Below, piece by piece: positions 1 to 5,169 of a DNA stretch of 5,190 bases. The stretch comes from UBA6921 sp031370545 (GTDB lineage: Bacteria > Pseudomonadota > Gammaproteobacteria > SG8-11): the NCBI GenBank assembly GCA_031370545.1, contig JANMQQ010000129.1, positions 1 through 5,190 on the forward strand. The letters run 5' to 3'. The notes beneath the pieces were generated by a model that had not been told where the DNA came from, did not search any database, and saw nothing but the letters and a program-made list of their open reading frames with translations. A program made the position numbers and the translations under genes. Position 1 is the first letter of the stretch. The number at the start of each line of letters is the position of its first letter.

Positions 1-86
1 TCAAAGAAGATCTCTTGCCCACCGTTGCCGCGCAGCATGACGTGATAAATGCCTTCGTCCACGTGAAGTCTTGGTTTGCGGGCCAT
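1..86 (-). CDS. REP-associated tyrosine transposase (RAYT; Y1/IS200-like), N-terminal fragment cut by window edge
   Basis: Only the first 28 complete codons lie in the window; the gene continues off the left edge. The peptide starts MARKPRLHVDEGIYHVMLRG and goes on with N-G-G-Q-E-I-F-F. I recognise this as the beginning of the Y1_Tnp fold typical of RAYTs (PR(L/I)x...YHVxxRGN, then an aromatic IFF strand). RAYTs are single-strand DNA nucleases of the HuH class that act on REP-like repeats; the HuH pair and catalytic tyrosine lie beyond the window and cannot be checked. The start is well supported: GGAG at 95-98 sits 8 nt before the ATG. A repeat array of the kind often found beside such genes begins about 50 bp upstream of this start, which supports the assignment. 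Whether the full gene is intact is unknown. Confidence 0.8.
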   Translation of the reverse strand, partial: MARKPRLHVDEGIYHVMLRGNGGQEIFF

Positions 87-137
87 GCGATGGTCTCCAG
101 GGGATTTAAGTAAACAGGCAATTTTGGATGATAACAG

Positions 138-163
138 ATAATACAATTATGCAAGCCTGACCC
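138..163 (-). repeat. Left copy of 26-bp terminal inverted repeat
   Basis: This 26-nt stretch contains AATTATGCAAGCCTGACCC. It matches the reverse complement of 2414-2439 at 25 of 26 positions; the single difference is at position 143. Similarity stops abruptly outside (137 does not match) and changes inside, where CGTTTTCG here faces TGTGAT in the other copy. It lies 51 bp upstream of the transposase start, with the A/T-rich end facing the transposase. I infer that it is the outer end of a RAYT-associated repeat element. Confidence 0.75.
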
Positions 164-420
164 CGTTTTCGTTTCCTGTGACCCCGTTTCCTGACCCGTT
201 TCCAAGCCTGACCCCGTTTCCCTGCAAGCCTGACCCCGTTTCACGTTTTTCCGACCCCGTTTTTCGTTTTCCAGCCGCAACCAAGCCTGGCCCCGTTTCT
301 TTATTACGTTTCGTTTTGTGACCTGACCCCATTTTGTGACCCCGTTTTCGTTTCGTTTTGCGTTTTGCTGCAAGCCTGACCACGCTTTTATGCAAGCCTG
401 GCCCCGTTAATGACCCCGTT
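145..420 (-). repeat. Degenerate RAYT-associated repeat array, left (CAAGCCTGACCCCGTTTC family)
   Basis: About six near-full copies of AAGCCTG(A/G)CC(C/A)CG start at 153, 204, 226, 283, 372 and 394. Six shorter pieces with GACCC(C) are at 180, 193, 253, 325, 338 and 412. Spacers are irregular runs of CGTTTT/GTTTCG, so this is not a clean tandem repeat and not a CRISPR array. Read on the minus strand the phrase is AAACGGGGTCAGGCTTGCA, pointing toward the transposase. Together with the sites described separately at 441-452, 559-573 and 591-625, it fills the gene-free stretch 87-643; an 82-codon minus-strand reading frame over the array is low-complexity repeat translation. Confidence 0.85.
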
Positions 421-440
421 ACGTTCGATTCATGGTTTCA

Positions 441-452
441 TTGAGGCCTCAA
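441..452. repeat. Perfect 12-bp palindrome TTGAGGCCTCAA
   Basis: TTGAGGCCTCAA equals its own reverse complement. It lies just beyond the inner edge of the left repeat array, about 190 bp beyond the oxidase stop codon. It could be a protein-binding dyad or a chance palindrome; no adjoining promoter is evident. Confidence 0.35.
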
Positions 453-558
453 GGTGAACAACAGCCTCGTTCCCATAGATAAATTTGGAATGTCAATAGA
501 ACCTAGGGGGCAAAAAAACACGAGCACCTGCCGATAACCCTAATGACCTCCGGGGGAC

Positions 559-573
559 GGTGCCATCGGCACC
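559..573. repeat. Small hairpin GGTGCC-ATC-GGCACC
   Basis: A perfect 6-bp stem with a 3-nt loop. It lies downstream of the oxidase terminator in the minus-strand direction. No T-run follows on either strand, so it is not a second intrinsic terminator by sequence. It may be a short palindromic intergenic repeat. Confidence 0.4.
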
Positions 574-590
574 CGACGCCAAAATAATCC

Positions 591-625
591 GCAAAAGAAA
601 ACGCCGCCCGAAACCCAGGCGGCGT
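591..625 (-). terminator. Intrinsic terminator of the multicopper oxidase gene
   Basis: On the minus strand ACGCCGCC pairs perfectly with GGCGGCGT (8-bp GC-rich stem, 601-608 with 618-625) around a 9-nt loop. The stem is followed at once by TTTCTTTTGC. It begins 18 bp after the oxidase stop codon, the expected position and orientation for rho-independent termination of that transcript. Confidence 0.85.
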
Positions 626-643
626 AATTGTCATGACATGGCG

Positions 644-1681
644 TTACGGCAGGACTTGATAGGTTGCCGTCATGCCCGCGTGCAAGTGATCGGCGACATG
701 GCAGTGAAACAACCATTCGCCGGGATTATCCATTCTCATGTCGGCCGTGACCATGGAGGCAGGCAGCAGTTCCACCACATCGGTGCGGCGCGCGATCAGC
801 AGCGCGCCGATGGTGGCGGTTTCGCCGTGCCAGTGCGGCGTGTGCAGGTCGAGCTCGTTGCCCATGCCGATCAGGTGCCAGCGCACGCGGTCGCGGTTCT
901 TGGTGACGAGGCCGGGCAGGTTGCCGAAGATGTAGCCGTTCATGCTGTGCATCAAACCTTCTTCCAGTCCGCCCAGCTCGTTAAAAATGAAGAACGACAC
1001 GACGAACTCTTTATCGACGTCGATGGGGCTGCCGTCGGGCTTGGCCCAGCCTTTGCGCGTAATGATGAGCGGGCCCAGCAAACCGGCGTTGGTTTCCATC
1101 GGTTCGTCGACGTGCGAGTGATACCACCATACTTTGGAACTCACATCGCCCAGCGCCGGGCCAGCGCCATCGTCGGCTCGCCACACATAAGTGAAGCAGG
1201 CACCGGGCAGGACTTGTGCGCCGGTGCTGGCCGGGGTGCCGTTGAGCCCGCTATAAGCGGCGCCTTCGCTGTTTTTGTCGTATTTCACACCGTGCGGATG
1301 CATGCCGTAGGCATTGCCGCTGTTGCTGCGATTGCAGAAGTTAACCAGGATAGTGTCGCCGACTTCAGCGCGTATCACCGGGCCTAACACGCCCAGCCAA
1401 GACGGTTGCGCTTTTTTAATGGTAAAGGTTTGATCGGTATATTCGACGTAGCGGATCTTGTTGAACACATGGCTGTTGGTCCACGGCGCCGGAATCGGAC
1501 AGGGCGCCGGCATGCCCATGCAGTGGACCATGTTTTGCCCCAACGGCGCGTAATCCCACACCACGTCTTCGGCCGCAACGTAGTAGTTACGTGTGACTGC
1601 TTGCGCGGCGGTCGAAATTCCTGCGGCGAGCGCCAAGCTTATCCATAACGCAGTACAAACTGGCTTGCTGGTTTTTTTCAT
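644..1681 (-). CDS. Exported two-domain multicopper oxidase (ceruloplasmin/hephaestin-like)
   Basis: Full-length 345-residue protein. Residues 1-28 form a Sec signal peptide (KK, hydrophobic core, AQA cleavage motif), so it acts in the periplasm. Cupredoxin domain 1 (about 30-210) has HPHG (H128, H130) and HSH (H188, H190). Domain 2 (about 220-345) has HTPHWHG (H280, H283, H285) and the HCH block at 326-328, followed by H332 and M337. These supply eight histidines for the type 2/3 trinuclear site and one type 1 site (H280, C327, H332, M337). Domain 1 has no type 1 cysteine, which fits a two-domain 'type B' enzyme; that family is usually trimeric. Such enzymes couple one-electron oxidation of phenols or metals to reduction of O2 to water; ferroxidase or cuprous oxidase activity is only inferred from the ceruloplasmin-like strands (YYVAAEDVVWDYAP, LGVLGPVIRAEVGDT). 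AAGGGGAAG precedes the ATG by about 4 nt. A terminator follows the stop. Confidence 0.92.
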   Translation of the reverse strand: MKKTSKPVCTALWISLALAAGISTAAQAVTRNYYVAAEDVVWDYAPLGQNMVHCMGMPAPCPIPAPWTNSHVFNKIRYVEYTDQTFTIKKAQPSWLGVLGPVIRAEVGDTILVNFCNRSNSGNAYGMHPHGVKYDKNSEGAAYSGLNGTPASTGAQVLPGACFTYVWRADDGAGPALGDVSSKVWWYHSHVDEPMETNAGLLGPLIITRKGWAKPDGSPIDVDKEFVVSFFIFNELGGLEEGLMHSMNGYIFGNLPGLVTKNRDRVRWHLIGMGNELDLHTPHWHGETATIGALLIARRTDVVELLPASMVTADMRMDNPGEWLFHCHVADHLHAGMTATYQVLP

Positions 1682-1687
1682 TGACTT

Positions 1688-1797
1688 CCCCTTAACTGAT
1701 TTACCGAATGGAAATGAAAACTCAGACGGCGAGTAACCCTCATCCCTCGCATCCTCGGACGCGAGGCTAATTACAACAAGGTTAAGGGGGGGTTAAC
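1688..1797 (-). promoter_or_regulatory. Possible RBS-masking leader between small exported gene and oxidase
   Basis: In the minus-strand RNA, CCCCTTAAC (1781-1789), 4 nt after the small gene's stop codon, is a perfect 9-nt complement of GTTAAGGGG (1688-1696). The latter contains the oxidase Shine-Dalgarno. The same upstream segment can instead fold locally as GTTAA-C7-TTAAC (1781-1797), exposing a C7 loop that is itself complementary to the SD. A ribosome stopping at the small gene's TAA would cover this anti-SD, so upstream translation could free the oxidase start. The complementarity is seen in the sequence; the regulation is inferred. Confidence 0.4.
1745..1766 (-). promoter_or_regulatory. 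RNA hairpin in small gene-oxidase spacer
   Basis: Minus-strand RNA CCTCGCGTC-CGAG-GATGCGAGG gives a 9-bp stem with one G-U wobble and a 4-nt loop. The wobble exists only in the minus-strand transcript (it is A-C on the plus strand), consistent with a structure in this mRNA. No T-run follows, so it is not a terminator. It could stabilise or process the message, or bring the flanking 9-nt complements together. Confidence 0.45.
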
Positions 1798-2068
1798 GAC
1801 GCAGCGATATGTTGCGCGCATCGCGTACGCGCAGTTCGGCCAACATGTCGTCGATGCGGGATCGCAAGGACCCGATCTCTTTTTCCAGAGATGCCATACC
1901 CGCGCATTCGTCGTTCGCGGACGATTGGGCGACGCCGACTTGCGCGATGCTCGTAGCGGTTTGCTGGCTCGTGTTGGTTCGTTGGATTCCGTGCGGCACG
2001 CCGCTCCAGGCCGGATTTGCAGCAGCGCATAGCAGGACGGTGAGGGTGGCCAGCTTGTTATATTTCAT
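1793..2068 (-). CDS. Small exported protein of unknown function, upstream partner of the oxidase
   Basis: The product is 91 residues and I do not recognise a family. Residues 1-22 (MKYNKLATLTVLLCAAANPA, then WS) form a convincing signal peptide, so the mature chain of about 70 residues is probably periplasmic. The middle is rich in Thr, Ser and Gln with one cysteine, C55, after the signal. From about residue 58 to 84 the chain is charged and helical with heptad-like hydrophobics (L61, I65, L68, I72, M75, L76, L79), suggesting a short coiled coil and perhaps oligomerisation. I chose ATG 2068 over ATG 2074 because AAAAGGGGG (2076-2084) is 7 nt from the former and only 1 nt from the latter. It is 111 bp upstream of the oxidase on the same strand with no terminator between, so co-transcription is likely. 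A role in copper delivery or oxidase maturation is a guess from position only. Confidence 0.65.
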   Translation of the reverse strand: MKYNKLATLTVLLCAAANPAWSGVPHGIQRTNTSQQTATSIAQVGVAQSSANDECAGMASLEKEIGSLRSRIDDMLAELRVRDARNISLRR

Positions 2069-2208
2069 GACCATGCCCCCTTTTCAATTTTGTTTTCATA
2101 ACGCAATTCTCCAAAGTAGATGATTCAAGCGTGCCCCACACACATGACGCCGCGCACTATGAGATTTTTACGCACTGCAAGAATCAGCCAGATGGATTAG
2201 TTAGGCAC

Positions 2209-2222
2209 AGCTCTGAAGAGCT
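2209..2222. repeat. Short dyad AGCTC-TGAA-GAGCT upstream of small exported gene
   Basis: A 5-bp stem with a 4-nt loop, about 140 bp upstream of the start at 2068. The rest of 2069-2330 holds no supported gene. I looked for a sigma70-type promoter reading toward the small gene and found no convincing -35/-10 pair. The dyad could be an operator but is short enough to be chance. Confidence 0.25.
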
Positions 2223-2335
2223 AGGTTCCGTTGACATTCATCGAAGCCAAATGAGGGTGCCGACGAAAGACAGCATGCTCATAATTCATTGCCAGTTTCT
2301 CGCAGCAGAGACACCGAGCAGGATACAGGGACACA

Positions 2336-2432
2336 GGGTCAGCTTGAGGGTCACAGGTCACAGGGTCAGGCTTGTCACAGGGTCAGTCACAGAGTCACAG
2401 GGTCATAATCACAGGGTCAGGCTTGCATAATT
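2336..2432 (+). repeat. Degenerate RAYT-associated repeat array, right (CACAGGGTCAGGCTTG family)
   Basis: GGGTCAGGCTTG occurs at 2363-2374 and 2414-2425, and GGGTCAGCTTG at 2336-2346. Partial pieces containing GGGTCA or GAGTCA are at 2348, 2380, 2392 and 2400. The spacers are dominated by TCACA. The array shares the GGGTCAGGCTTGCA phrase with the left array but in opposite orientation and with a different filler (CACA instead of AAAC). It makes up most of the repeat content of the gene-free stretch 2069-2530. Confidence 0.8.
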
Positions 2433-2439
2433 GCATTAT
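2414..2439 (+). repeat. Right copy of 26-bp terminal inverted repeat
   Basis: Contains GGGTCAGGCTTGCATAATTG and continues CATTAT. It is the inverted partner of 138-163 with one mismatch in 26. Its A/T-rich end points away from the oxidase module, mirroring the left copy. It lies 91 bp from the stop of the J-domain gene. Confidence 0.75.
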
Positions 2440-2530
2440 TGAAACTCCTCACCTTAATCTCCATGCAGAACTCCATGACTCACTGTCGCAACAGCTCGCC
2501 GCACACGGTCGGCGTGCGCCTTGGCCGGGG

Positions 2531-3673
2531 TCACCGCATTCCAAAAGGCGACATCATAAACTCCTCCATCAAATCGTCAAACTCCGGCTCCTTCGGAATC
2601 TTGAAGTCGCGCAGCCAGATCTTGAGTTGCGCGGTATCTTGAAATAGGAGCAGGTCGTCCCGTAAGGATGTTACAGCGGAGTTCATGCTGCGAATATCCT
2701 GCTCCATCTGCGCCACGACCACGTTGACTGACAGCGTTACAAACGGCGGCAGGCCGAGCTGAAACCGGAATGGCAGTTGCGCTTCCGCTAGTGCTTGCGC
2801 TAACACTTCTGTTTGCTCTTGCAACAGCGTGTTGAAATGCTTCAGTCGTTCGTCTGACTGCGCGCTCACGCCGACCTGGTCAACCTGGATTTGCAACTCC
2901 AGCAGTTGCAGTAAATCTTTCTTTTCGTAGGCGACGTTCACACGCTGCATCAGTTCGGTTCTGCGCACGCGTTCGGCGTCATCCGGAGCGCGGTCGGGAT
3001 GCAGTGCCGCCACCAGTTTGCGAAAAACTTCTTGCAGGGATTTTTGCACCAGCGCTGCGTCGGATTTTTTCTGCTGTTCCTGGTTGATCTGCCGCGCGGA
3101 TTTTTTGCCCTTGGCGCGGCGCACGTCGTTCGGTTGTTGCCGCTCGCGCTCCGCCTGCGCCTTTTGTTCCAGCACGGCGCGCAACTGTTCCGGGTCGGAG
3201 ATGTCGACATCGTCACCGATGTCAAGCCCGAACACTTCTCCCATCATTGACTTCACCGCGTCGTCGACTTCCTCGTTTTGCTCGTCGTAGCCGACGTCGC
3301 TGTATTTGTCGTGCAGCGCCTTGACCGCAGTGCTGGGTTGCTCGGTCATCAGCTCAGCAGTAATCGATGGGATCAGGTGTCGAATTTTTTTCGTTTCGTT
3401 TTTGGTCAAACGTTTTTCAGTGCGGGCGCGATCCAGCAGCGTGATGAGTTCGATGCGCAGCAGGTTGAATGACGCACGCAAGGGCTGGTATTCGCGATTG
3501 AGGCGTTCACTGTGACGCGGCACCATTTCATGCCACTCCACCAGTTGCGCTTTGAGCTTTTCGATCTTCTTCACCAGTGTATTGAACTGCTTCTGGGCCT
3601 TCGTCAGCGTCGCTTTTGAAACCGTCGGCTCGATCAGTACGGTCAGTTCGTTTGGAAAAAGCGGGATAGTCAT
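2531..3673 (-). CDS. J-domain (DnaJ/Hsp40-like) protein with long N-terminal helical region
   Basis: The product is 380 residues, cytoplasmic, with no signal peptide. Residues 17-110 are mostly charged helix (KAQKQFNTLVKKIEKLKAQL and on), probably coiled coil. An acidic stretch follows at about 125-160, then a Lys/Arg/Gln-rich linker (170-205). Residues about 207-256 look like a J-domain core: helix II (LQEVFRKLVAAL), the HPD motif H225-P226-D227 followed by R, and helix III with VNVAYEKKDLLQLLEL. The HPD triad is what stimulates Hsp70 ATPase in J-proteins. The J domain is internal rather than N-terminal, and there is no zinc finger or DnaJ C-terminal domain, so this is a class III type J-protein with an unknown client. 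The start ATG 3673 has AAAGGA about 10 nt upstream; a TTG at 3694 would add seven residues without an RBS. It lies 71 bp downstream of the ATPase gene on the same strand, a likely operon. Confidence 0.8.
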   Translation of the reverse strand: MTIPLFPNELTVLIEPTVSKATLTKAQKQFNTLVKKIEKLKAQLVEWHEMVPRHSERLNREYQPLRASFNLLRIELITLLDRARTEKRLTKNETKKIRHLIPSITAELMTEQPSTAVKALHDKYSDVGYDEQNEEVDDAVKSMMGEVFGLDIGDDVDISDPEQLRAVLEQKAQAERERQQPNDVRRAKGKKSARQINQEQQKKSDAALVQKSLQEVFRKLVAALHPDRAPDDAERVRRTELMQRVNVAYEKKDLLQLLELQIQVDQVGVSAQSDERLKHFNTLLQEQTEVLAQALAEAQLPFRFQLGLPPFVTLSVNVVVAQMEQDIRSMNSAVTSLRDDLLLFQDTAQLKIWLRDFKIPKEPEFDDLMEEFMMSPFGMR

Positions 3674-3678
3674 GGTAG

Positions 3679-3694
3679 TTGCGTCCTTTCGCAA
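3679..3694 (-). promoter_or_regulatory. Ribosome binding site of J-domain gene in a hairpin loop
   Basis: Minus-strand RNA TTGCG-AAAGGA-CGCAA puts the Shine-Dalgarno AAAGGA in the 6-nt loop of a 5-bp stem. The ATG starts 6 nt after the stem. The stem is short, so it may only present the site; it supports ATG 3673 as the start. Confidence 0.4.
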
Positions 3695-3744
3695 GTGCAG
3701 TTGTTGGTTAAAGACAGTAAGTCATTTTCGTTGAGCCATACATC

Positions 3745-4590
3745 TCAGGTGTGGCGATCGAGTGCCGTTTCAATTAAATGTAAAAACCCGGCTTCGTCGG
3801 TGATTTTGGCCACTTCATCGGTGGTGACGGTGTAGCCGTGTTCGGCAGCAATCGCCTCGTAACGCGGAATGCGCGAATAAAACAACCGCGGGAACATCCA
3901 GCGCACGAAGTCGTCCGGCTCGATTAGCGCGACATACTGCATTTCTTTTTCGGCCATGTACACCGCCAGTTGCTCATCCAAAAATGCCTCGCGGTAATAC
4001 AGCGGCTTGGGATCTTCGACCGCGCGCCGGATCAAGGCCTGCTCGTCATTTTTGGTGGCCTGAATATAAAGCACCAGCGTGTGCTTGCTGACGGTGTCGA
4101 TGGTTTGCGGATCATCGAGTTCACACACGCTGCCGCCTGCATCGTTGACAAAATGCGGGTAGCCGTAAATTTCCTGCGCCTTGCGAATGAATTCCGGTAC
4201 GTCGCGCATCGCGGCAATTTCTGCGACGCGATGCAGTTCCTGCCGGTATTTGAATTCCGCCAAACCCAACCCGCCGCGCTCCGGGTTGCCGAGTTTGCCC
4301 AGGAAACTCGACACCGGTTTGAGGTTGTCCACTGACAAATTATTGCGGATGTAAATCGAGTCGGTGCGCAACAAGTCACGCAAAAACGGAATGTGCATGA
4401 TCTGCTGCTTGATATTGTCAAGGATGGGCTCGTCGAGATAGCGCGTGCCGATACGATAATCACCGGAAAAATGAAACCAGTGACTGCGCCGCAGCATCAT
4501 CGCCAGACGCGTTTTGCCGACGCCGGACATGCCCAGCAAGGTAATGCACCGGTTGTCCCAGTCACGGAACTGCTTCGCGCTCAATCTCAC
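3745..4590 (-). CDS. P-loop ATPase/kinase-like protein of unknown function
   Basis: The product is 281 residues from the chosen start. A classical Walker A, GMSGVGKT (residues 20-27), follows a short beta strand (CITLL), so it binds nucleotide with its N-terminal part. No ABC signature, AAA+ arginine finger pattern or helicase motif is visible. Candidate acidic strands are VCELDD (155-160) and the hydrophobic TLVLYIQATKND (171-182). The conserved-looking HFSGDYRIGTRYLDE block (40-54) may be a substrate or lid segment. No membrane segment or signal peptide. I cannot name the family beyond conserved proteobacterial P-loop protein. Start choice: GTG at 4588-4590 lies 8 nt after GGGAG (4599-4603); an upstream TTG at 4605 adds five residues but has no RBS. 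It is the first gene of the pair with the J-domain gene, so the two may act together. Confidence 0.75.
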   Translation of the reverse strand: MRLSAKQFRDWDNRCITLLGMSGVGKTRLAMMLRRSHWFHFSGDYRIGTRYLDEPILDNIKQQIMHIPFLRDLLRTDSIYIRNNLSVDNLKPVSSFLGKLGNPERGGLGLAEFKYRQELHRVAEIAAMRDVPEFIRKAQEIYGYPHFVNDAGGSVCELDDPQTIDTVSKHTLVLYIQATKNDEQALIRRAVEDPKPLYYREAFLDEQLAVYMAEKEMQYVALIEPDDFVRWMFPRLFYSRIPRYEAIAAEHGYTVTTDEVAKITDEAGFLHLIETALDRHT

Positions 4591-4598
4591 AATCACGG

Positions 4599-4603
4599 CT
4601 CCC
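4599..4603 (-). promoter_or_regulatory. Ribosome binding site GGGAG deciding the ATPase start
   Basis: GGGAG lies 8 nt before the GTG at 4590 and overlaps the first codons of the longer TTG-initiated reading (4605). It therefore favours the shorter protein. A second GTG at 4596 is only 2 nt from it and is unlikely. Confidence 0.5.
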
Positions 4604-4659
4604 AAAGAGTGGTGGCAAGAATTCTAGCGGAATGCCGATACAGTTGCAGTCTCGTTGCA

Positions 4660-4673
4660 GCGCCCGTTGGCGC
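4660..4673. repeat. Small hairpin GCGCC-CGTT-GGCGC in divergent spacer
   Basis: A perfect 5-bp GC stem with a 4-nt loop between the divergent ATPase and PilZ genes. GGAATGC (4629-4635) and GCATTCC (4672-4678) form an alternative, wider inverted pair overlapping it. No T-run follows on either strand. Confidence 0.35.
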
Positions 4674-4691
4674 ATTCCACTCAAGACTACA

Positions 4692-4742
4692 CTGACAGGA
4701 TGCTGATACGTTCCGTGGCAGACGGTATCAGCATCCTGTCAG
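4692..4742. repeat. Perfect 18-bp inverted repeat (large stem-loop) between divergent genes
   Basis: CTGACAGGATGCTGATAC (4692-4709) is the exact reverse complement of 4725-4742, separated by a 15-nt loop. It lies 39 bp before the PilZ start and about 100 bp before the ATPase start on the other strand. No T-tract follows on either strand, and divergent genes need no terminator here. Its origin may be a palindromic mobile repeat, a regulatory RNA structure in the PilZ leader, or a long operator. Confidence 0.85.
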
Positions 4743-4781
4743 ACCAATCGAGCACCACCGCCGCCGCACCAGCGAGGCTTT

Positions 4782-5132
4782 ATGCGCAAAGAACAACGCC
4801 GCTTCAAACGCATTCCATTCGATATGCCCGGTCGCATGGTCAGCGCAGCCACGGTGCGCGTGATCGACGTTTCGCTCAAAGGCGCATTGATTGTCAAACC
4901 GCCCAAATGGAAAGGAGCCATGGGTGATGTGATCGGAATTGAGATCCCACTCGACAGCGGTGAGTCGGTGATTCGCATGGACATGCGCGTTGCGCATATC
5001 GGAGCCGAACGCATCGGCCTGGCATGTGAACACATCGACCTCGACAGCATCACGCATCTGCGCCGCCTGGTAGAACTCAACCTCGGCGACGATGAATTGC
5101 TGCATCGCGAACTGGCGGAACTGGGCCAGTAG
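4782..5132 (+). CDS. PilZ-domain c-di-GMP-binding protein (PA4608/MapZ-like)
   Basis: The product is 116 residues, a single PilZ domain with no signal or membrane segment, so it is a cytosolic c-di-GMP receptor. Both ligand motifs are present: RxxxR as RRFKR (R6-R10) and DxSxxG as D29-V-S31-L-K-G34. The beta-barrel strands run to about residue 85, and the C-terminal helix contains SITHLRRLVELNLGDDELLH. From memory that block is nearly identical in Pseudomonas aeruginosa PA4608 (MapZ), which binds c-di-GMP and then inhibits the chemotaxis methyltransferase CheR1. Orthology is likely but unproven, and no chemotaxis gene is visible here. The ATG is preceded by GAGG (4774-4777) at 4 nt. It is transcribed away from the ATPase gene, and its leader may include the large stem-loop at 4692-4742. 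Confidence 0.93.
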   Translation: MRKEQRRFKRIPFDMPGRMVSAATVRVIDVSLKGALIVKPPKWKGAMGDVIGIEIPLDSGESVIRMDMRVAHIGAERIGLACEHIDLDSITHLRRLVELNLGDDELLHRELAELGQ

Positions 5133-5169
5133 CCCCATATTACCGAGACCTGTACCCTCAGCAATGTAG

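Noticed and set aside
147..395. Minus-strand 82-codon reading frame over the left array
   Set aside because: The translation is low-complexity (repeated NG, GNG, KRKTG, VRLA) and simply reads the repeat units. No RBS, and it coincides fully with the array.
145..425. CRISPR-like array
   Set aside because: Copies are degenerate, partial and irregularly spaced, and the spacers are the same few filler motifs rather than unique sequences of constant length.
560..1387. 275-codon plus-strand frame
   Set aside because: It is antisense to the oxidase, whose signal peptide and every copper motif are intact. The plus-strand product has no recognisable domain and overlaps the terminator hairpins.
644..1681. 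Copper nitrite reductase or truncated three-domain laccase
   Set aside because: NirK-type enzymes lack the second-domain HCH trinuclear set and carry type 1 copper in domain 1. Here domain 1 has no type 1 cysteine and the 345-residue protein has a complete signal peptide, two cupredoxin domains and a terminator, so it is complete as a two-domain oxidase.
1600..1681. Tat export of the oxidase
   Set aside because: The N-region is MKKTSK with no twin arginine; it is a Sec-type signal.
2075..2300. Sigma70 promoter for the small gene-oxidase unit
   Set aside because: Partial matches (TTGCAG, TTGAAT, TTATGA) occur but none has an acceptable spacing with a second element, so I do not annotate one.
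2131..2430. 99-codon plus-strand frame starting with GTG
   Set aside because: The second part runs through the right repeat array (HRVRL-type repeats) and the first part matches nothing I know. No RBS precedes the GTG.
2372..2647. Plus-strand frames over the right array and the J-domain gene's 3' end
   Set aside because: They start inside repeats and continue antisense to the coding sequence of the J-domain protein. No independent support.
4591..4605. TTG start adding five residues to the ATPase
   Set aside because: No ribosome binding site precedes it, whereas GGGAG is well placed for the GTG at 4590. It cannot be fully excluded.
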